Assembly (NCBI RefSeq): GCF_002797555.1
Contig: NZ_PGFA01000001.1
Span: forward strand, 2,914,001 to 2,978,000
DNA: 64,000 nt
DNA from: Hymenobacter chitinivorans DSM 11115
GTDB lineage: Bacteria > Bacteroidota > Bacteroidia > Cytophagales > Hymenobacteraceae
Reading direction: 5' to 3'
In this document: piece by piece, positions 42,601 through 49,979 of the stretch
Layout of the letters: the number at the start of each line of letters is the position of its first letter
How positions within the stretch are numbered: position 1 is the stretch's first letter
Notes under the pieces: model-generated
Told to the model about the DNA's origin: nothing
Database searches by the model: none
What the model saw: only the letters and a program-made list of their open reading frames with translations
Translations under genes and position numbers: made by a program

Positions 42601-44424
42601 TGCCCCACCATCCAGGGCGTGGTGTACAGCATCCTGAACCCGCGCAGCACCGAGTACCGCTGGACGGTGGTGGGCGGCACCATTACCGGCGGCGACGGCA
42701 CGGCCAGCATTACCGTGAACTGGGGTGGGGCTAATGCCAACGCCAGCGTGCAGGCCGTGGCCCGCAACCAGTTCCAGTGCGACGCCGATCCGACGAGCTT
42801 CCCAGTCGCCATCAACCAGCGCCTCGACACCGAAACCCCCAAGGGCCCGACCAGCGTGTGCTTGGCCAATGGCCCCAACACTTACTCGGTGGCCCCCACG
42901 ACGGGCTCCATCTACGCCTGGCAGATTACGGGCGGCACCCAAGTCGGCACCGGCCCCGGCACGGTGCAGGTGCAGTGGAACGGCCCCGGCACCGGTACCA
43001 TCCTCGTGACCGAAACCAGCACCCCCCAGGGCGGCGCCGTCACTTGCTTCGGCCAGAGCAAACCCCTGGCGGTGACTATTCTGCCCTCACCGGCCGCCAA
43101 CCTGACCCTTGCCGGTCCCGACCGGGTGTGCGCCGGGGGCACGGTCAGCTTCTCGCTGCCCGGCGCGGTGAGCTCCAGCTATGCCTTTACCCTGGAAGGA
43201 GCCCCGGTAGCCAGCTCGGGCAATACCGTGACCTTGGCCACGCCCACGGCCGGCACCTACAAGCTCACGGCCCAGGAAACCAACGCCAGCGCCTGCGCCG
43301 GCCCGGTATTTACCAAGCAGTTTACCGTCGATCCGCGGCCCGCGGCCGTTACCATTGCCGGTCCGGCCAGCATCTGCCCCGGGCCCAACGGCGCTGGCTT
43401 CGCACCCCAACAGTATGCGGTGCTCAATACGGCGGGCTCAACCTACGCCTGGACGGTCACGGGCGGCACTATTGCCAGCGGCAATGGTACCAACGCCATT
43501 ACCGTAAACTTCACGGCGGGCGCCGAGGACCGGACCGTAGCCGTGACGGAAAGCTCCCGTTTCGGCTGCGCGGGGCCGGTGGCGGCTCTTACCGTGCGGC
43601 CCGACAATGTGGGCGTGGGGCTGCGGACGGCCTCCGTGACTACCGACGACCGAAGCATTTCGATTGGCTTTGTGGTCGTCAATCCGACCAGCAACACCAA
43701 CCAGGTGCGGGTACTGCGGCGCGAGGCGGGCACCACGGCGGCCTTTGCAACGGTGGGCAGCGTAGCCAACTCGGCCGGGAGCTACACCGATACCACCGTA
43801 GACCCCGACGCCAGGGCCTACGACTACCGCCTGGAGCTGCTCAACAACTGCGGTACCACCCTGGCCAGCCAGGAGCACACCACCATCCGGACCCAGGCCC
43901 TGGCCACCGAAGGCAGCCAGGACGGCCGCCGGGAAGGCAGCGTGAAGGTGAGCTGGAATGCCTACAAGGGCTTTGAAGTCAAGGAGTACCAGCTCTTCCG
44001 GGCGGCCGATAATGGGAGCACCCAACTCCTCACCACCTTGCCCGGCACCACCCTCGACCGGGAATTCCCCAGCAGCTCGGCCGGCTTCGACCAGTGTTTC
44101 CGCGTGGTGGCCGTCAGTGCCCAAAACCCGGCCATTACGGCCTCGTCGAACGATGCCTGCGTCAACTTCACCAACGACCTGGTGTTCTACAACATCATTA
44201 CCCCCAACAACGACCACATCAACGACGCCTTTACCATCCGCAACATCGACCTCTACTCGGGCTACTCAATGAGTTTCTTCAACCGCTGGGGCAAGGAAGT
44301 GTACCAGACTTCGCGCTATAACAACGACTGGCAGGCCGAAAGTCAGCCCGCCGGCGTGTATTACTACCTGCTCAAGCTCTCCAACGGCAAGTCCTACAAG
44401 GGCTGGTTTGAAGTCGTGAAGTAG
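39676..44424 (+). CDS. Giant Ig/PKD-like repeat protein with CHU_C (T9SS type B) C-terminus
   Basis: 1582 aa. Signal peptide to about residue 25 (APAAASH). The N-terminal 450 residues (LVGGEMSYKYLDANG start, VVICQGDTSIVVNNAVDLDGDRLIYSF) are a known gliding-associated secreted-protein opening. Ig/PKD-like repeats cover about 460-1290, many with GYTYQWSPATGLSS. Fn3-like sandwiches follow (about 1315-1490). The last 85 residues (VFYNIITPNNDHINDAF ... GVYYYLLKLSNGKSYKGWFEVVK) are the CHU_C gliding-motility-associated domain, a type B T9SS signal. Likely a cell-surface adhesin. DNA-level internal duplication is described separately. Confidence 0.88.
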   Translation: MQTLLLRGLLLLLFVLGLGAAPAAASHLVGGEMSYKYLDANGAPGTPFRYRITVLLYINWECNTASTDASNVPDGRCNIFVNIYNKQNGARLNSGQVAQNFTCNQVTCTGRPSQAEVQPQGSYRLPRVSNPSITPPLPGGCTLPGGPPPPVRLCRYETIVELPVSFDGYYVVYTDGTRNRSINNLQQPDNQNQTIYMDMAPPLLPNSSPTFSDTAVVVICQGDTSIVVNNAVDLDGDRLIYSFSTPYNISNNVSITTFTPPPPSVTYIAGYSATAPFGNGVGNYAFLNASTGLSRYATTQQGRFVVAVEVKEFRRINGNEVLIGSTRREIQLVSRTCQPNRSPQFTAATLANKVFTIEEGEALNFNLAATDPDGNAVSLKVNSVLLDGPGAYDASFGGSQGVVQLGNPTGSVTITGAGGSVSGQFSFNSRCGNGRSTLYDVVVTATDQACGAKSVAEVFQIRVNRAAGPTGIDGDNIICDQSQASTYSATGPTPASYQWKVRGGLIQGSNAGRSVQVRWNATGTGHLTLQGISALGCPSDSVTRDVDIRPGSGLAVTPTSAAICRGASTTLTASGGVSYTWTGGSQPITGPTLTVAPTQTTTYTVTSTDGICTTSRQVTVTVNPAAVANAGADVTACSGESTTLGTAALTGYTYQWSPATGLSSTSAAQPTFLLTNTGTTAQQFTYTLTATTAEGCTATDVIVVTLNPAAVADAGTSKAFCSGGSAQLGNPASAVAGSTYQWSPATGLSSTTVLAPTVTLTNTTSAPITTTYTLRVTTDKGCTDAKTVAVTVNPAAVANAGADVAACSGESTTLGTAALTGYTYQWSPATGLSSTSAAQPTFLLTNTGTAAQQFTYTLTATTAEGCTATDVVVVTLNPAAVANAGPDAALCDGRKVTLGTAALTGYTYQWSPATGLSSATATRPELTAVNTTQSPVTRTYTVTATTAEGCSQTDQVVVTITPRPRVDNIQGAASVCPTIQGVVYSILNPRSTEYRWTVVGGTITGGDGTASITVNWGGANANASVQAVARNQFQCDADPTSFPVAINQRLDTETPKGPTSVCLANGPNTYSVAPTTGSIYAWQITGGTQVGTGPGTVQVQWNGPGTGTILVTETSTPQGGAVTCFGQSKPLAVTILPSPAANLTLAGPDRVCAGGTVSFSLPGAVSSSYAFTLEGAPVASSGNTVTLATPTAGTYKLTAQETNASACAGPVFTKQFTVDPRPAAVTIAGPASICPGPNGAGFAPQQYAVLNTAGSTYAWTVTGGTIASGNGTNAITVNFTAGAEDRTVAVTESSRFGCAGPVAALTVRPDNVGVGLRTASVTTDDRSISIGFVVVNPTSNTNQVRVLRREAGTTAAFATVGSVANSAGSYTDTTVDPDARAYDYRLELLNNCGTTLASQEHTTIRTQALATEGSQDGRREGSVKVSWNAYKGFEVKEYQLFRAADNGSTQLLTTLPGTTLDREFPSSSAGFDQCFRVVAVSAQNPAITASSNDACVNFTNDLVFYNIITPNNDHINDAFTIRNIDLYSGYSMSFFNRWGKEVYQTSRYNNDWQAESQPAGVYYYLLKLSNGKSYKGWFEVVK
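41551..42313 (+). repeat. Near-identical internal repeats inside the giant adhesin gene
   Basis: DNA from about 41551 to 41803 recurs at 42061-42313 (offset 510 bp, 170 codons) with only a few base differences. The stretch between and after them is a more diverged version of the same 85-codon unit. This points to recent duplication or gene conversion. Confidence 0.8.
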
Positions 44425-44486
44425 GACCACGGAATAGCACGGCGGGCCTGGTCGGCTACCCAGCACCGCCTCTATTACTCGTTCCT

Positions 44487-44517
44487 GAAAAGGCGGCCCG
44501 TCGTAGGCCGCCTTTTC
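44487..44517 (+). terminator. Terminator after the adhesin gene
   Basis: GAAAAGGCGGCC (44487-44498) pairs with GGCCGCCTTTTC (44506-44517). Confidence 0.75.
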
Positions 44518-44543
44518 TCATTTTATCCCGGCCCGCCACTTAG

Positions 44544-44618
44544 TAGCGCGAACTTTGTAGTTCGCGTGCCAGAACGACCCGTATGGCGCGGGGCACACGA
44601 ACTACAAAGTTCGCGCTA
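44544..44618. repeat. Palindromic element, family C
   Basis: 27-bp arms (44544-44570 and 44592-44618) match with one difference. Each arm holds a smaller palindrome, CGCGAAC-TTTGTA-GTTCGCG in the left arm, so each arm can fold alone or with the other. No T-run and no ORF. Confidence 0.75.
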
Positions 44619-44670
44619 CAACTCGCGCTACTGCTTACTACACCACTCGCCATTATCCTGATGTCACTGA

Positions 44671-44690
44671 CGTGACATAGTTATGTCACG
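44671..44690. promoter_or_regulatory. Symmetric 20-bp site, CRP/FNR-like
   Basis: CGTGACATA-GT-TATGTCACG is a perfect dyad with a 2-bp centre. ATGTCAC is repeated at 44661-44667. The GTGAC...GTCAC pattern resembles CRP/FNR-family operators. It is about 190 bp upstream of rlmD. Confidence 0.4.
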
Positions 44691-44862
44691 CGTCAAGCTT
44701 AGCGGTAAGGGTGCATGTCTTGTTCGGTGGGATTAAAACTCTTGCCCAACAGTTGGGCCACTTCTGAGCAAGAGTTGTCCAAGTGCTGAGCAAGAGTTGG
44801 CGGCTCGCCCGGGGCCGGCCACAAAATCCGCCCGCTCCTCAACATCCGTTCTAATCCGTGGT

Positions 44863-44870
44863 TACCTTTG
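44863..44870 (+). promoter_or_regulatory. -7 element directly before the rlmD start
   Basis: TACCTTTG fits TAnnTTTG exactly and ends 5 bp before the GTG at 44876. Transcription would begin at or next to the start codon, giving a leaderless mRNA. No -33 motif is clear. Confidence 0.45.
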
Positions 44871-44875
44871 CCCTC

Positions 44876-46282
44876 GTGAGGAAATCGAAAAAATACCCGG
44901 CGGAAACGCTCCGCGAAATTGAAATCACCGACATGGTGGCCGAGGGCAAATGCCTGGTACGGCACAACAACCTGGTCATCTTCGTAACGGGCGTGGCCCC
45001 CGGCGACGTGGTGGACTTGCGCATTACCCGCGCCAAGAAAAGCTTCCTGGAAGCCGTGCCCACCCACTTCCACAAGTACTCCGACCTGCGCGTGGAGCCC
45101 TTCTGCCAGCACTTCGGCACCTGCGGGGGCTGCAAGTGGCAGCACCTGGGCTACGACACCCAGCTCAAGTTCAAGCAGCAGCAGGTGCAGGACAATCTGC
45201 AGCGCATCGGCAAGGTGGCGTTGCCCGAGCTGGAGCCCATTCAGCACTCCCCGGCCCTGCAATACTACCGCAACAAGCTCGAATACACCTTCAGCCACAA
45301 CGGCTGGCTGACCAACGAGCAGATTCAGGCCGGCGAGCAAATCGAGCGGCGGGTGCTGGGCTTCCACACCCCCGCCCGCTTCGACAAGATCATCGACGTG
45401 CAGCACTGCTGGCTCCAGCCCAACCCCAGCAACCAGATCCGGCTGGCCATCCGCAACTACGCCCTCGAGCACGACTTGCCCTTCAACAACCTGGTGACCC
45501 AGGAAGGCTTCCTGCGCAACCTCATCATCCGCACGGCCAATACCGGCGACCTGATGGTGATTCTGCAGTGCTACTACGCCCACGAGGCCCTGTTTCCGCT
45601 GCTGGATTTCGTGCAGGAGAAGTTCCCCGAAATCACCTCGCTCAACTACGTGCTCAACAACAAGGGCAACGAAACCTTCCACGACCTGGACGTGGTCTGC
45701 TACAAGGGTGAGCCCCACATTCACGAGCAGATGGAGGATTTGCGCTTCCGCGTGGGACCCAAGTCGTTCTACCAAACCAACTCCGAGGGCGCCTACAACC
45801 TGTATAAGCTCACCCGCGAGTTTGCCCAGCTCACCGGCTCCGAGCTGGTGTACGACCTCTACACCGGGGCTGGCACCATTGCCAACTTCGTGGCCCGGCA
45901 GGCCCGGCACGTAGTCGGCGTGGAGTACGTGGAGTCGGCGGTGAAAGACGCCTACATCAACTCCGAAATCAACGGCGTGACCAACACCGAGTTCTACGCC
46001 GGCGACATGAAGGACGTGCTCAACGCCGAGTTTATCCAGAAGCACGGCCGCCCCGATGTCGTCATCACCGACCCGCCCCGGGCCGGCATGCACCCCGACG
46101 TAGTGGCCCGCCTGCTCGAAATGCGCGCCCCCCGCATCGTCTACGTCAGCTGCAACCCCGCCACCCAGGCCCGGGATTTGGAGATGCTCGACGAGGCGTA
46201 TTCGGTCGTGCGCGTGCGGCCGGTGGACATGTTCCCCCACACCCACCACGTGGAAAATGTGGTACTGCTGGAACTGAAGTAG
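44876..46282 (+). CDS. rlmD: 23S rRNA (uracil-C5)-methyltransferase RlmD
   Basis: 468 aa from the GTG at 44876 (MRKSKKYPAETLREIEITDM); a GTG at 44858 would place the promoter element inside the gene. A TRAM domain covers about 8-65. The iron-sulfur Cys cluster is CQHFGTCGGCKW (about 77-88) plus a later Cys. The SAM-binding methyltransferase domain holds VYDLYTGAGTIANFVA (motif I) and ITDPPRAGMHPDVV. The catalytic Cys is in YVSCNPATQARDLEML. Methylates a uracil (U1939 or U747-type) of 23S rRNA in the cytoplasm. The member assignment within the RumA/RlmD/RlmCD family is less certain than the family. Confidence 0.88.
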   Translation: MRKSKKYPAETLREIEITDMVAEGKCLVRHNNLVIFVTGVAPGDVVDLRITRAKKSFLEAVPTHFHKYSDLRVEPFCQHFGTCGGCKWQHLGYDTQLKFKQQQVQDNLQRIGKVALPELEPIQHSPALQYYRNKLEYTFSHNGWLTNEQIQAGEQIERRVLGFHTPARFDKIIDVQHCWLQPNPSNQIRLAIRNYALEHDLPFNNLVTQEGFLRNLIIRTANTGDLMVILQCYYAHEALFPLLDFVQEKFPEITSLNYVLNNKGNETFHDLDVVCYKGEPHIHEQMEDLRFRVGPKSFYQTNSEGAYNLYKLTREFAQLTGSELVYDLYTGAGTIANFVARQARHVVGVEYVESAVKDAYINSEINGVTNTEFYAGDMKDVLNAEFIQKHGRPDVVITDPPRAGMHPDVVARLLEMRAPRIVYVSCNPATQARDLEMLDEAYSVVRVRPVDMFPHTHHVENVVLLELK

Positions 46283-46309
46283 CGGCAGTTGGTAGGAGCA
46301 GGAGGCATC

Positions 46310-46407
46310 TGTCATCCTGAGCAAAGCGAAGGACCTTATCACGTCGGCACGAGTCGTTGTTAGGCTAGCTTAGACGTGGTAAGGTCCTTCGCAAGCTCAG
46401 GATGACA
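46310..46407. repeat. Palindromic family A element (A2), left boundary of the GIY-YIG unit
   Basis: TGTCATCCTGAGC (46310-46322) pairs with GCTCAGGATGACA (46395-46407). Inside, CGAAGGACCTTATCACGTC (46327-46345) pairs with GACGTGGTAAGGTCCTTCG (46373-46391), where the only difference would be a G-U pair. The centre is an unrelated 27-nt loop. Confidence 0.8.
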
Positions 46408-46438
46408 CTATATTGTGTAGTCCTTCATCACTATAGCT

Positions 46439-46720
46439 ATGCCCTACTACGTCTATCTCACGACCAACCCCGCCAAGACCGTCCTCTACATCGGTATCAC
46501 CAATAATTTACCGGAGCGCATGGCACAGCACTACGCCAACCGCAGCACCGACCAAACCTTTGCCGGCCGTTACTTTTGCTATAACCTCGTGTACTTCGAG
46601 GAGTATACCGACAGCAAAGCCGCCATTGCCCGCGAGAAAGAGCTGAAAGGTTGGACGCGGGCCAAAAAGGAAGCCCTCATTGCTACTAATAATGCTGAAT
46701 GGGCATTTCTGCAGGCGTAA
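46439..46720 (+). CDS. GIY-YIG nuclease family protein (UPF0213/YhbQ type)
   Basis: 93 aa single-domain protein. The catalytic signature is present as VYL (5-7) and LYIG (16-19), followed by R27, H31 and the conserved E in IAREKELKGW (E66 or E68). Small stand-alone GIY-YIG proteins have structure-specific or nicking endonuclease potential; most are uncharacterised. The gene is enclosed by matching palindromic repeat arms at 46310-46407 and 46737-46770, with only 31 bp and 16 bp between gene and repeats. That points to a gene-repeat unit rather than an ordinary locus. Confidence 0.85.
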   Translation: MPYYVYLTTNPAKTVLYIGITNNLPERMAQHYANRSTDQTFAGRYFCYNLVYFEEYTDSKAAIAREKELKGWTRAKKEALIATNNAEWAFLQA

Positions 46721-46736
46721 TCAGCCAGATGCGCCT

Positions 46737-46770
46737 ACGTGATAAGGTCCTTCGCAAGCTCAGGATGACA
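46737..46770. repeat. Palindromic family A half element (A3), right boundary of the GIY-YIG unit
   Basis: ACGTGATAAGGTCCTTCG, CAA, GCTCAGGATGACA. It is a direct repeat of the right half of A2 and is perfectly complementary, stem by stem, to the left half of A2, including the one position where A2's own right arm differs. Confidence 0.8.
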
Positions 46771-46797
46771 CGCTAAACAACACCCGCACACCCACCA

Positions 46798-47172
46798 ATG
46801 GACTACGCCAACGACCCCGAACTGAACGGCAAATACCTCGGTACCATCTCCAAGGACTTCGCCATGGTTTCCGACACCATCATGGAGGCCTCTTCCCAGG
46901 TGCGGAAGATGGACATTTCGAAATACCCGATTTTCATCTTCGCCAAGCGCGAAATTCCCCTGGGCAGCCTGCTCGTCAATGCCGACGAGGCCAACCTGGA
47001 GTGGCACGTATTTGCCTCCTACCTGGAGCTGTTCGTGCAGCAGGGCATCGTGGGCCAGGAGGGCATCGAAGCCTTTGAGCAAACCTACAAGGACCCCAAC
47101 GAGTACTGCTGCCTCTTCGTGCTCGACGAAGACTTCACCAACTTCGTCTTCATCCCCTACCCCGAGGATTAA
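46798..47172 (+). CDS. Conserved hypothetical cytoplasmic protein
   Basis: 124 aa, acidic, with no signal or membrane segment. The sequence MDYANDPELNGKYLGTISKDF and KYPIFIFAKREIPLGSLLVNADE suggests a compact alpha/beta fold. I believe this is a family widely kept among Bacteroidota, but I cannot name it and infer no function. It starts 27 bp after the half repeat A3, so its promoter must lie within or beyond the repeat. Confidence 0.75.
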   Translation: MDYANDPELNGKYLGTISKDFAMVSDTIMEASSQVRKMDISKYPIFIFAKREIPLGSLLVNADEANLEWHVFASYLELFVQQGIVGQEGIEAFEQTYKDPNEYCCLFVLDEDFTNFVFIPYPED

Positions 47173-47195
47173 CCGGCATTCTACTCCGGATTAAC

Positions 47196-47293
47196 AGAAC
47201 GTCCTGTCGACCAGCGGGAGACATCTCGCCTGCAATGGTAACTAGATTACTACTGCACGCGAGATGTCTCGCAAGGGCTCGACATGACGTTCT
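47196..47293. repeat. Palindromic family B element (B2)
   Basis: AGAACGTCCTGTCGA (47196-47210) pairs with TCGACATGACGTTCT (47279-47293) with one mismatch. GAGACATCTCGC (47218-47229) pairs perfectly with GCGAGATGTCTC (47259-47270). The centre resembles, in reverse orientation, the centre of the element at 55738. Confidence 0.8.
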
Positions 47294-47332
47294 TTTGTTA
47301 TGTTGTTGCTTCGCAACTACCGCCTTCCGCTT

Positions 47333-48271
47333 ATGCGCCTCACCTGCCTACCCGCCCTGCTCCCGTTGCTGCTGCTCAGCTGCTCCTCGGCCCCATCTAC
47401 GGCCGAAGAAACCAGCGGCTTCTCGCCCACGCCCGAGTTTAGCCAGTACTGGCAGCAGGGCAAGGCCGAGCTAACGAGCTACACCCTGGAGCAGGCCCGC
47501 TACGGTGAAATGCGCCCGGGCGAGGCGGTGCTGGTGTTCGTGACGGAGGATTTGTCGCGGACCAGGCAGGTAAAGCTGGACAACCCCAGTGCTACGCCCA
47601 AAGACGCCCTGCCGGTGCTCAAACTGAATCTGAGCAAGAAGTTTTTGACCGGCATCTACCCCTACTCCATCCTCACCTCAGTCTTCACCCCCCTCAACCC
47701 CAAGCTGAGCACAGTTAAGGTCAGCACGTCGGTGCAGGAATGGTGCGGCAACGCTTTTACCCAGCTCAACCAGCGCGGCGCGGGCTACGCCCTGTCGCAG
47801 AAATCCTACTTCGAATCCGAGGGCGACGTGGAAAACAAGCTGGGCCCGGCCGTGCTGGAAGATGGCCTCTGGAACCAGATTCGCCTGCACCCAGAAGCCC
47901 TGCCCCAAGGCCCCCAGCAGCTGATACCCAGCACCATCTACTGCCGCCTGCAGCACCAGCCCCTGCGGCCTACCCCGGCCACCCTTACGCTGACCGACGC
48001 GCCGGCCGGTAAGTTGGGCCCGGCGCCGGCCCGGGCGTACACCGTCCGCTACCCCGCCCCGCTGGACCGGACACTGGTTATTTACTTCACGCAGGCCTTT
48101 CCCCACACCATTCTGGGCTGGGAAGAAACCTACCCCGACCGGGCCGGCACCGCCCAGCCCGTGCGCCTGACCACCCGCGCTACCCGCCGCAAAACCATCC
48201 TGCTCGACTACTGGCGCACCCACGGCAACGCCGACCTGCGCTGGCGCGACTCGCTCAGCCTCAGCCGCTAA
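47333..48271 (+). CDS. Lipoprotein of unknown function
   Basis: 312 aa from the ATG at 47333. The signal sequence ends in a lipobox (LLPLLLLS-C17-S-S), so the protein is membrane-anchored. The body (about 45-310) is beta-rich with an RYGEMRPGEAVLVFVTEDLSRTRQVK opening and no catalytic motif that I recognise. A longer version from 47300 would bury the signal sequence. The upstream space is occupied by the family B repeat; a terminator follows. Homologues seem restricted to Bacteroidota, which is recollection rather than evidence from this sequence. Confidence 0.75.
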   Translation: MRLTCLPALLPLLLLSCSSAPSTAEETSGFSPTPEFSQYWQQGKAELTSYTLEQARYGEMRPGEAVLVFVTEDLSRTRQVKLDNPSATPKDALPVLKLNLSKKFLTGIYPYSILTSVFTPLNPKLSTVKVSTSVQEWCGNAFTQLNQRGAGYALSQKSYFESEGDVENKLGPAVLEDGLWNQIRLHPEALPQGPQQLIPSTIYCRLQHQPLRPTPATLTLTDAPAGKLGPAPARAYTVRYPAPLDRTLVIYFTQAFPHTILGWEETYPDRAGTAQPVRLTTRATRRKTILLDYWRTHGNADLRWRDSLSLSR

Positions 48272-48276
48272 AACCC

Positions 48277-48305
48277 AAAAGGCCACCGCAACCGGTGGCC
48301 TTTTT
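48277..48305. terminator. Bidirectional terminator
   Basis: AAAAGGCCACC (48277-48287) pairs with GGTGGCCTTTT (48294-48304), with T-runs suiting the convergent genes. Confidence 0.8.
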
Positions 48306-48311
48306 GCTATA

Positions 48312-48725
48312 TCACCATTCAGGTTGAGCAACGGGCCGGGGCTTTATCCGCCACAACAGCCACCCACCGCAGACAGCCATTAGCAAGAAGGAGGCTGATT
48401 TCTGCTGGCGCTTCTTGCGTAGCGCACTACTGGTAACATCCTCCGGCCACATCAGATGCCCCGTGCTGGGGTCATACACTACCGACATAGAGTCGCCCAG
48501 CGTAATTAAATTGTATTCGGTTCTGGACACCGGCAGGTGCTTCAGGTTGCCGTTCAGCAAGAACCAAACCGAGTGTCGACTACGGTCGACTTCCATCTTC
48601 GCAACGGGGACCTGAACTGTCTGACCGTTTTTCAGCAGCTGCTCAATGTATGCAGCATCTTCCGAGCCAAATACACCGAAGGCCAAAGAGAACAGCAGCC
48701 CTAGTATAAGCACGAACGTCTTCAC
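48312..48725 (-). CDS. Small membrane-anchored hypothetical protein
   Basis: 137 aa. An N-terminal signal or anchor (MKTFVLILGLLFSLAFGVFGS) and a second hydrophobic stretch near the end (SASFLLMAVCGGWLLW, about 109-125) enclose an 80-residue extracytoplasmic part with a basic patch (ALRKKRQQK) before the second helix. No family recognised. It begins 9 bp after the thiL stop on the same strand, so the two are probably co-transcribed, though nothing links the function to thiamine. Confidence 0.65.
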   Translation of the reverse strand: MKTFVLILGLLFSLAFGVFGSEDAAYIEQLLKNGQTVQVPVAKMEVDRSRHSVWFLLNGNLKHLPVSRTEYNLITLGDSMSVVYDPSTGHLMWPEDVTSSALRKKRQQKSASFLLMAVCGGWLLWRIKPRPVAQPEW

Positions 48726-48734
48726 GCTCCGGGC

Positions 48735-49763
48735 TTAAAAGTGCTGCCAGCCCTGGGCGCGCAGCGGAATAGGCTGGCCCTGCTTGGTGACCAGGTTTAC
48801 CCCGTCGCTGGCTTCGGTCATGTGGCCCAGGACGGTGATGTCGGGGTGGTTCTTGATTTTGTCGTGGTCCTTGAGCGAGATGGTGAAGAGCAGCTCGTAA
48901 TCTTCGCCGCCGTTGAGCATGCACATAATGGGGTCGAGCTGGAACTCGTCGGCTACTTCCAGCATGGGGTTGGCGGCGGGCAGGTTCTCGGAAAACACCC
49001 TGGCCCCGGTGCCCGAGGCCTTGCACAGGTGCAGCACTTCCGAGGCCAGTCCGTCCGACACGTCAATCATGCTGGTGGGCACTACGCCCAGGTCACGCAG
49101 CTCGTGCACCACGTCCATGCGGGCCTCGGGGCGCAGCTGCCGCTGCAATACGTAGGGATATTTGCTCAGTTCGGGCTGCATGTCGGGGTCGGCGGTCCAG
49201 GCGGCTTTTTCGCGCTCCAGCACCTGCAAGCCCAGAAACGCCCCGCCCAGGTCACCGGTGACGCAGAGCAGGTCGTTGGGCTTGGCGCCGCTGCGGCGCA
49301 CGGCCTGCCCGTGGGCTACCTGGCCCATAGCCGTGATACTGATGGTGAGGCCGCCGCGGCTGGCGGTAGTGTCGCCGCCCACCAAGTCCACGTTGTAGGC
49401 CTCGCAGGCCAGGCGCATGCCTTCGTAGAGCTCGTCAATGGCCTCCACCGAGTAGCGGCTGCCGATGGCCAGACCAACCACAATCTGAGTGGGCGTGGCG
49501 TTCATGGCGGCAATGTCCGACACGTTGACGGCCACGGCCTTATAGCCCACGTGCTTGAGCGGGCAGAAGGTTAAGTCAAAATGGACGCCTTCGACCAGCA
49601 TATCGGTGCTGACGACCAGGTCGTGGCCGGCTTCGGGAGCTAGGATGGCCGCGTCGTCGCCGATGCCGAGGCTGGTGCTGGGCTGGCGCAGGGTCACGGT
49701 TTCCTGAATCCGGCGAATCAGGCCAAACTCTCCAAGGTTTTCCAGGGGGGTGATGTCACTCAT
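48735..49763 (-). CDS. thiL: Thiamine-monophosphate kinase
   Basis: 342 aa from the ATG at 49763 (MSDITPLENLGEFGLIRRI). AIRS-type ATP-binding fold. Family motifs are GIGDDAAIL (phosphate/Mg2+ binding), VSTDMLVEGVHFD, AVNVSDIAAMNATP, GGDTT and the C-terminal DVSDGLASEVLHL. It phosphorylates thiamine monophosphate to the active cofactor thiamine diphosphate in the cytoplasm. No other thiamine genes are nearby. The gene is divergent from the AraC regulator and probably leads a two-gene unit. Confidence 0.93.
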   Translation of the reverse strand: MSDITPLENLGEFGLIRRIQETVTLRQPSTSLGIGDDAAILAPEAGHDLVVSTDMLVEGVHFDLTFCPLKHVGYKAVAVNVSDIAAMNATPTQIVVGLAIGSRYSVEAIDELYEGMRLACEAYNVDLVGGDTTASRGGLTISITAMGQVAHGQAVRRSGAKPNDLLCVTGDLGGAFLGLQVLEREKAAWTADPDMQPELSKYPYVLQRQLRPEARMDVVHELRDLGVVPTSMIDVSDGLASEVLHLCKASGTGARVFSENLPAANPMLEVADEFQLDPIMCMLNGGEDYELLFTISLKDHDKIKNHPDITVLGHMTEASDGVNLVTKQGQPIPLRAQGWQHF

Positions 49764-49979
49764 AGCGGGCAAAAGTACGGCGTTCGAAGCATAGGATAGT
49801 GCAACTGGTACGGATTTACGGCCAAGGCCGGCCAGGCCGGTTTAAGCAGCCGGGTACCAGTGGCTTTGCTCTACCTTCTTAGTAAGTCGAAAAAAGGCAG
49901 AGCAACTAGCGGCGGCCTACCAGCCCCATTGTGCGCTGGGGGTTAACTATTCGCCGCCCCAAACTGTTACTTGCCACTT

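Noticed and set aside
44699..46342. 547-codon open frame antisense to rlmD, and similar long antisense frames (for example 10403-11554, 30964-32439)
   Set aside because: Gly/Val/His-rich shadow translation typical of high-GC genes; the sense frames have clear families.
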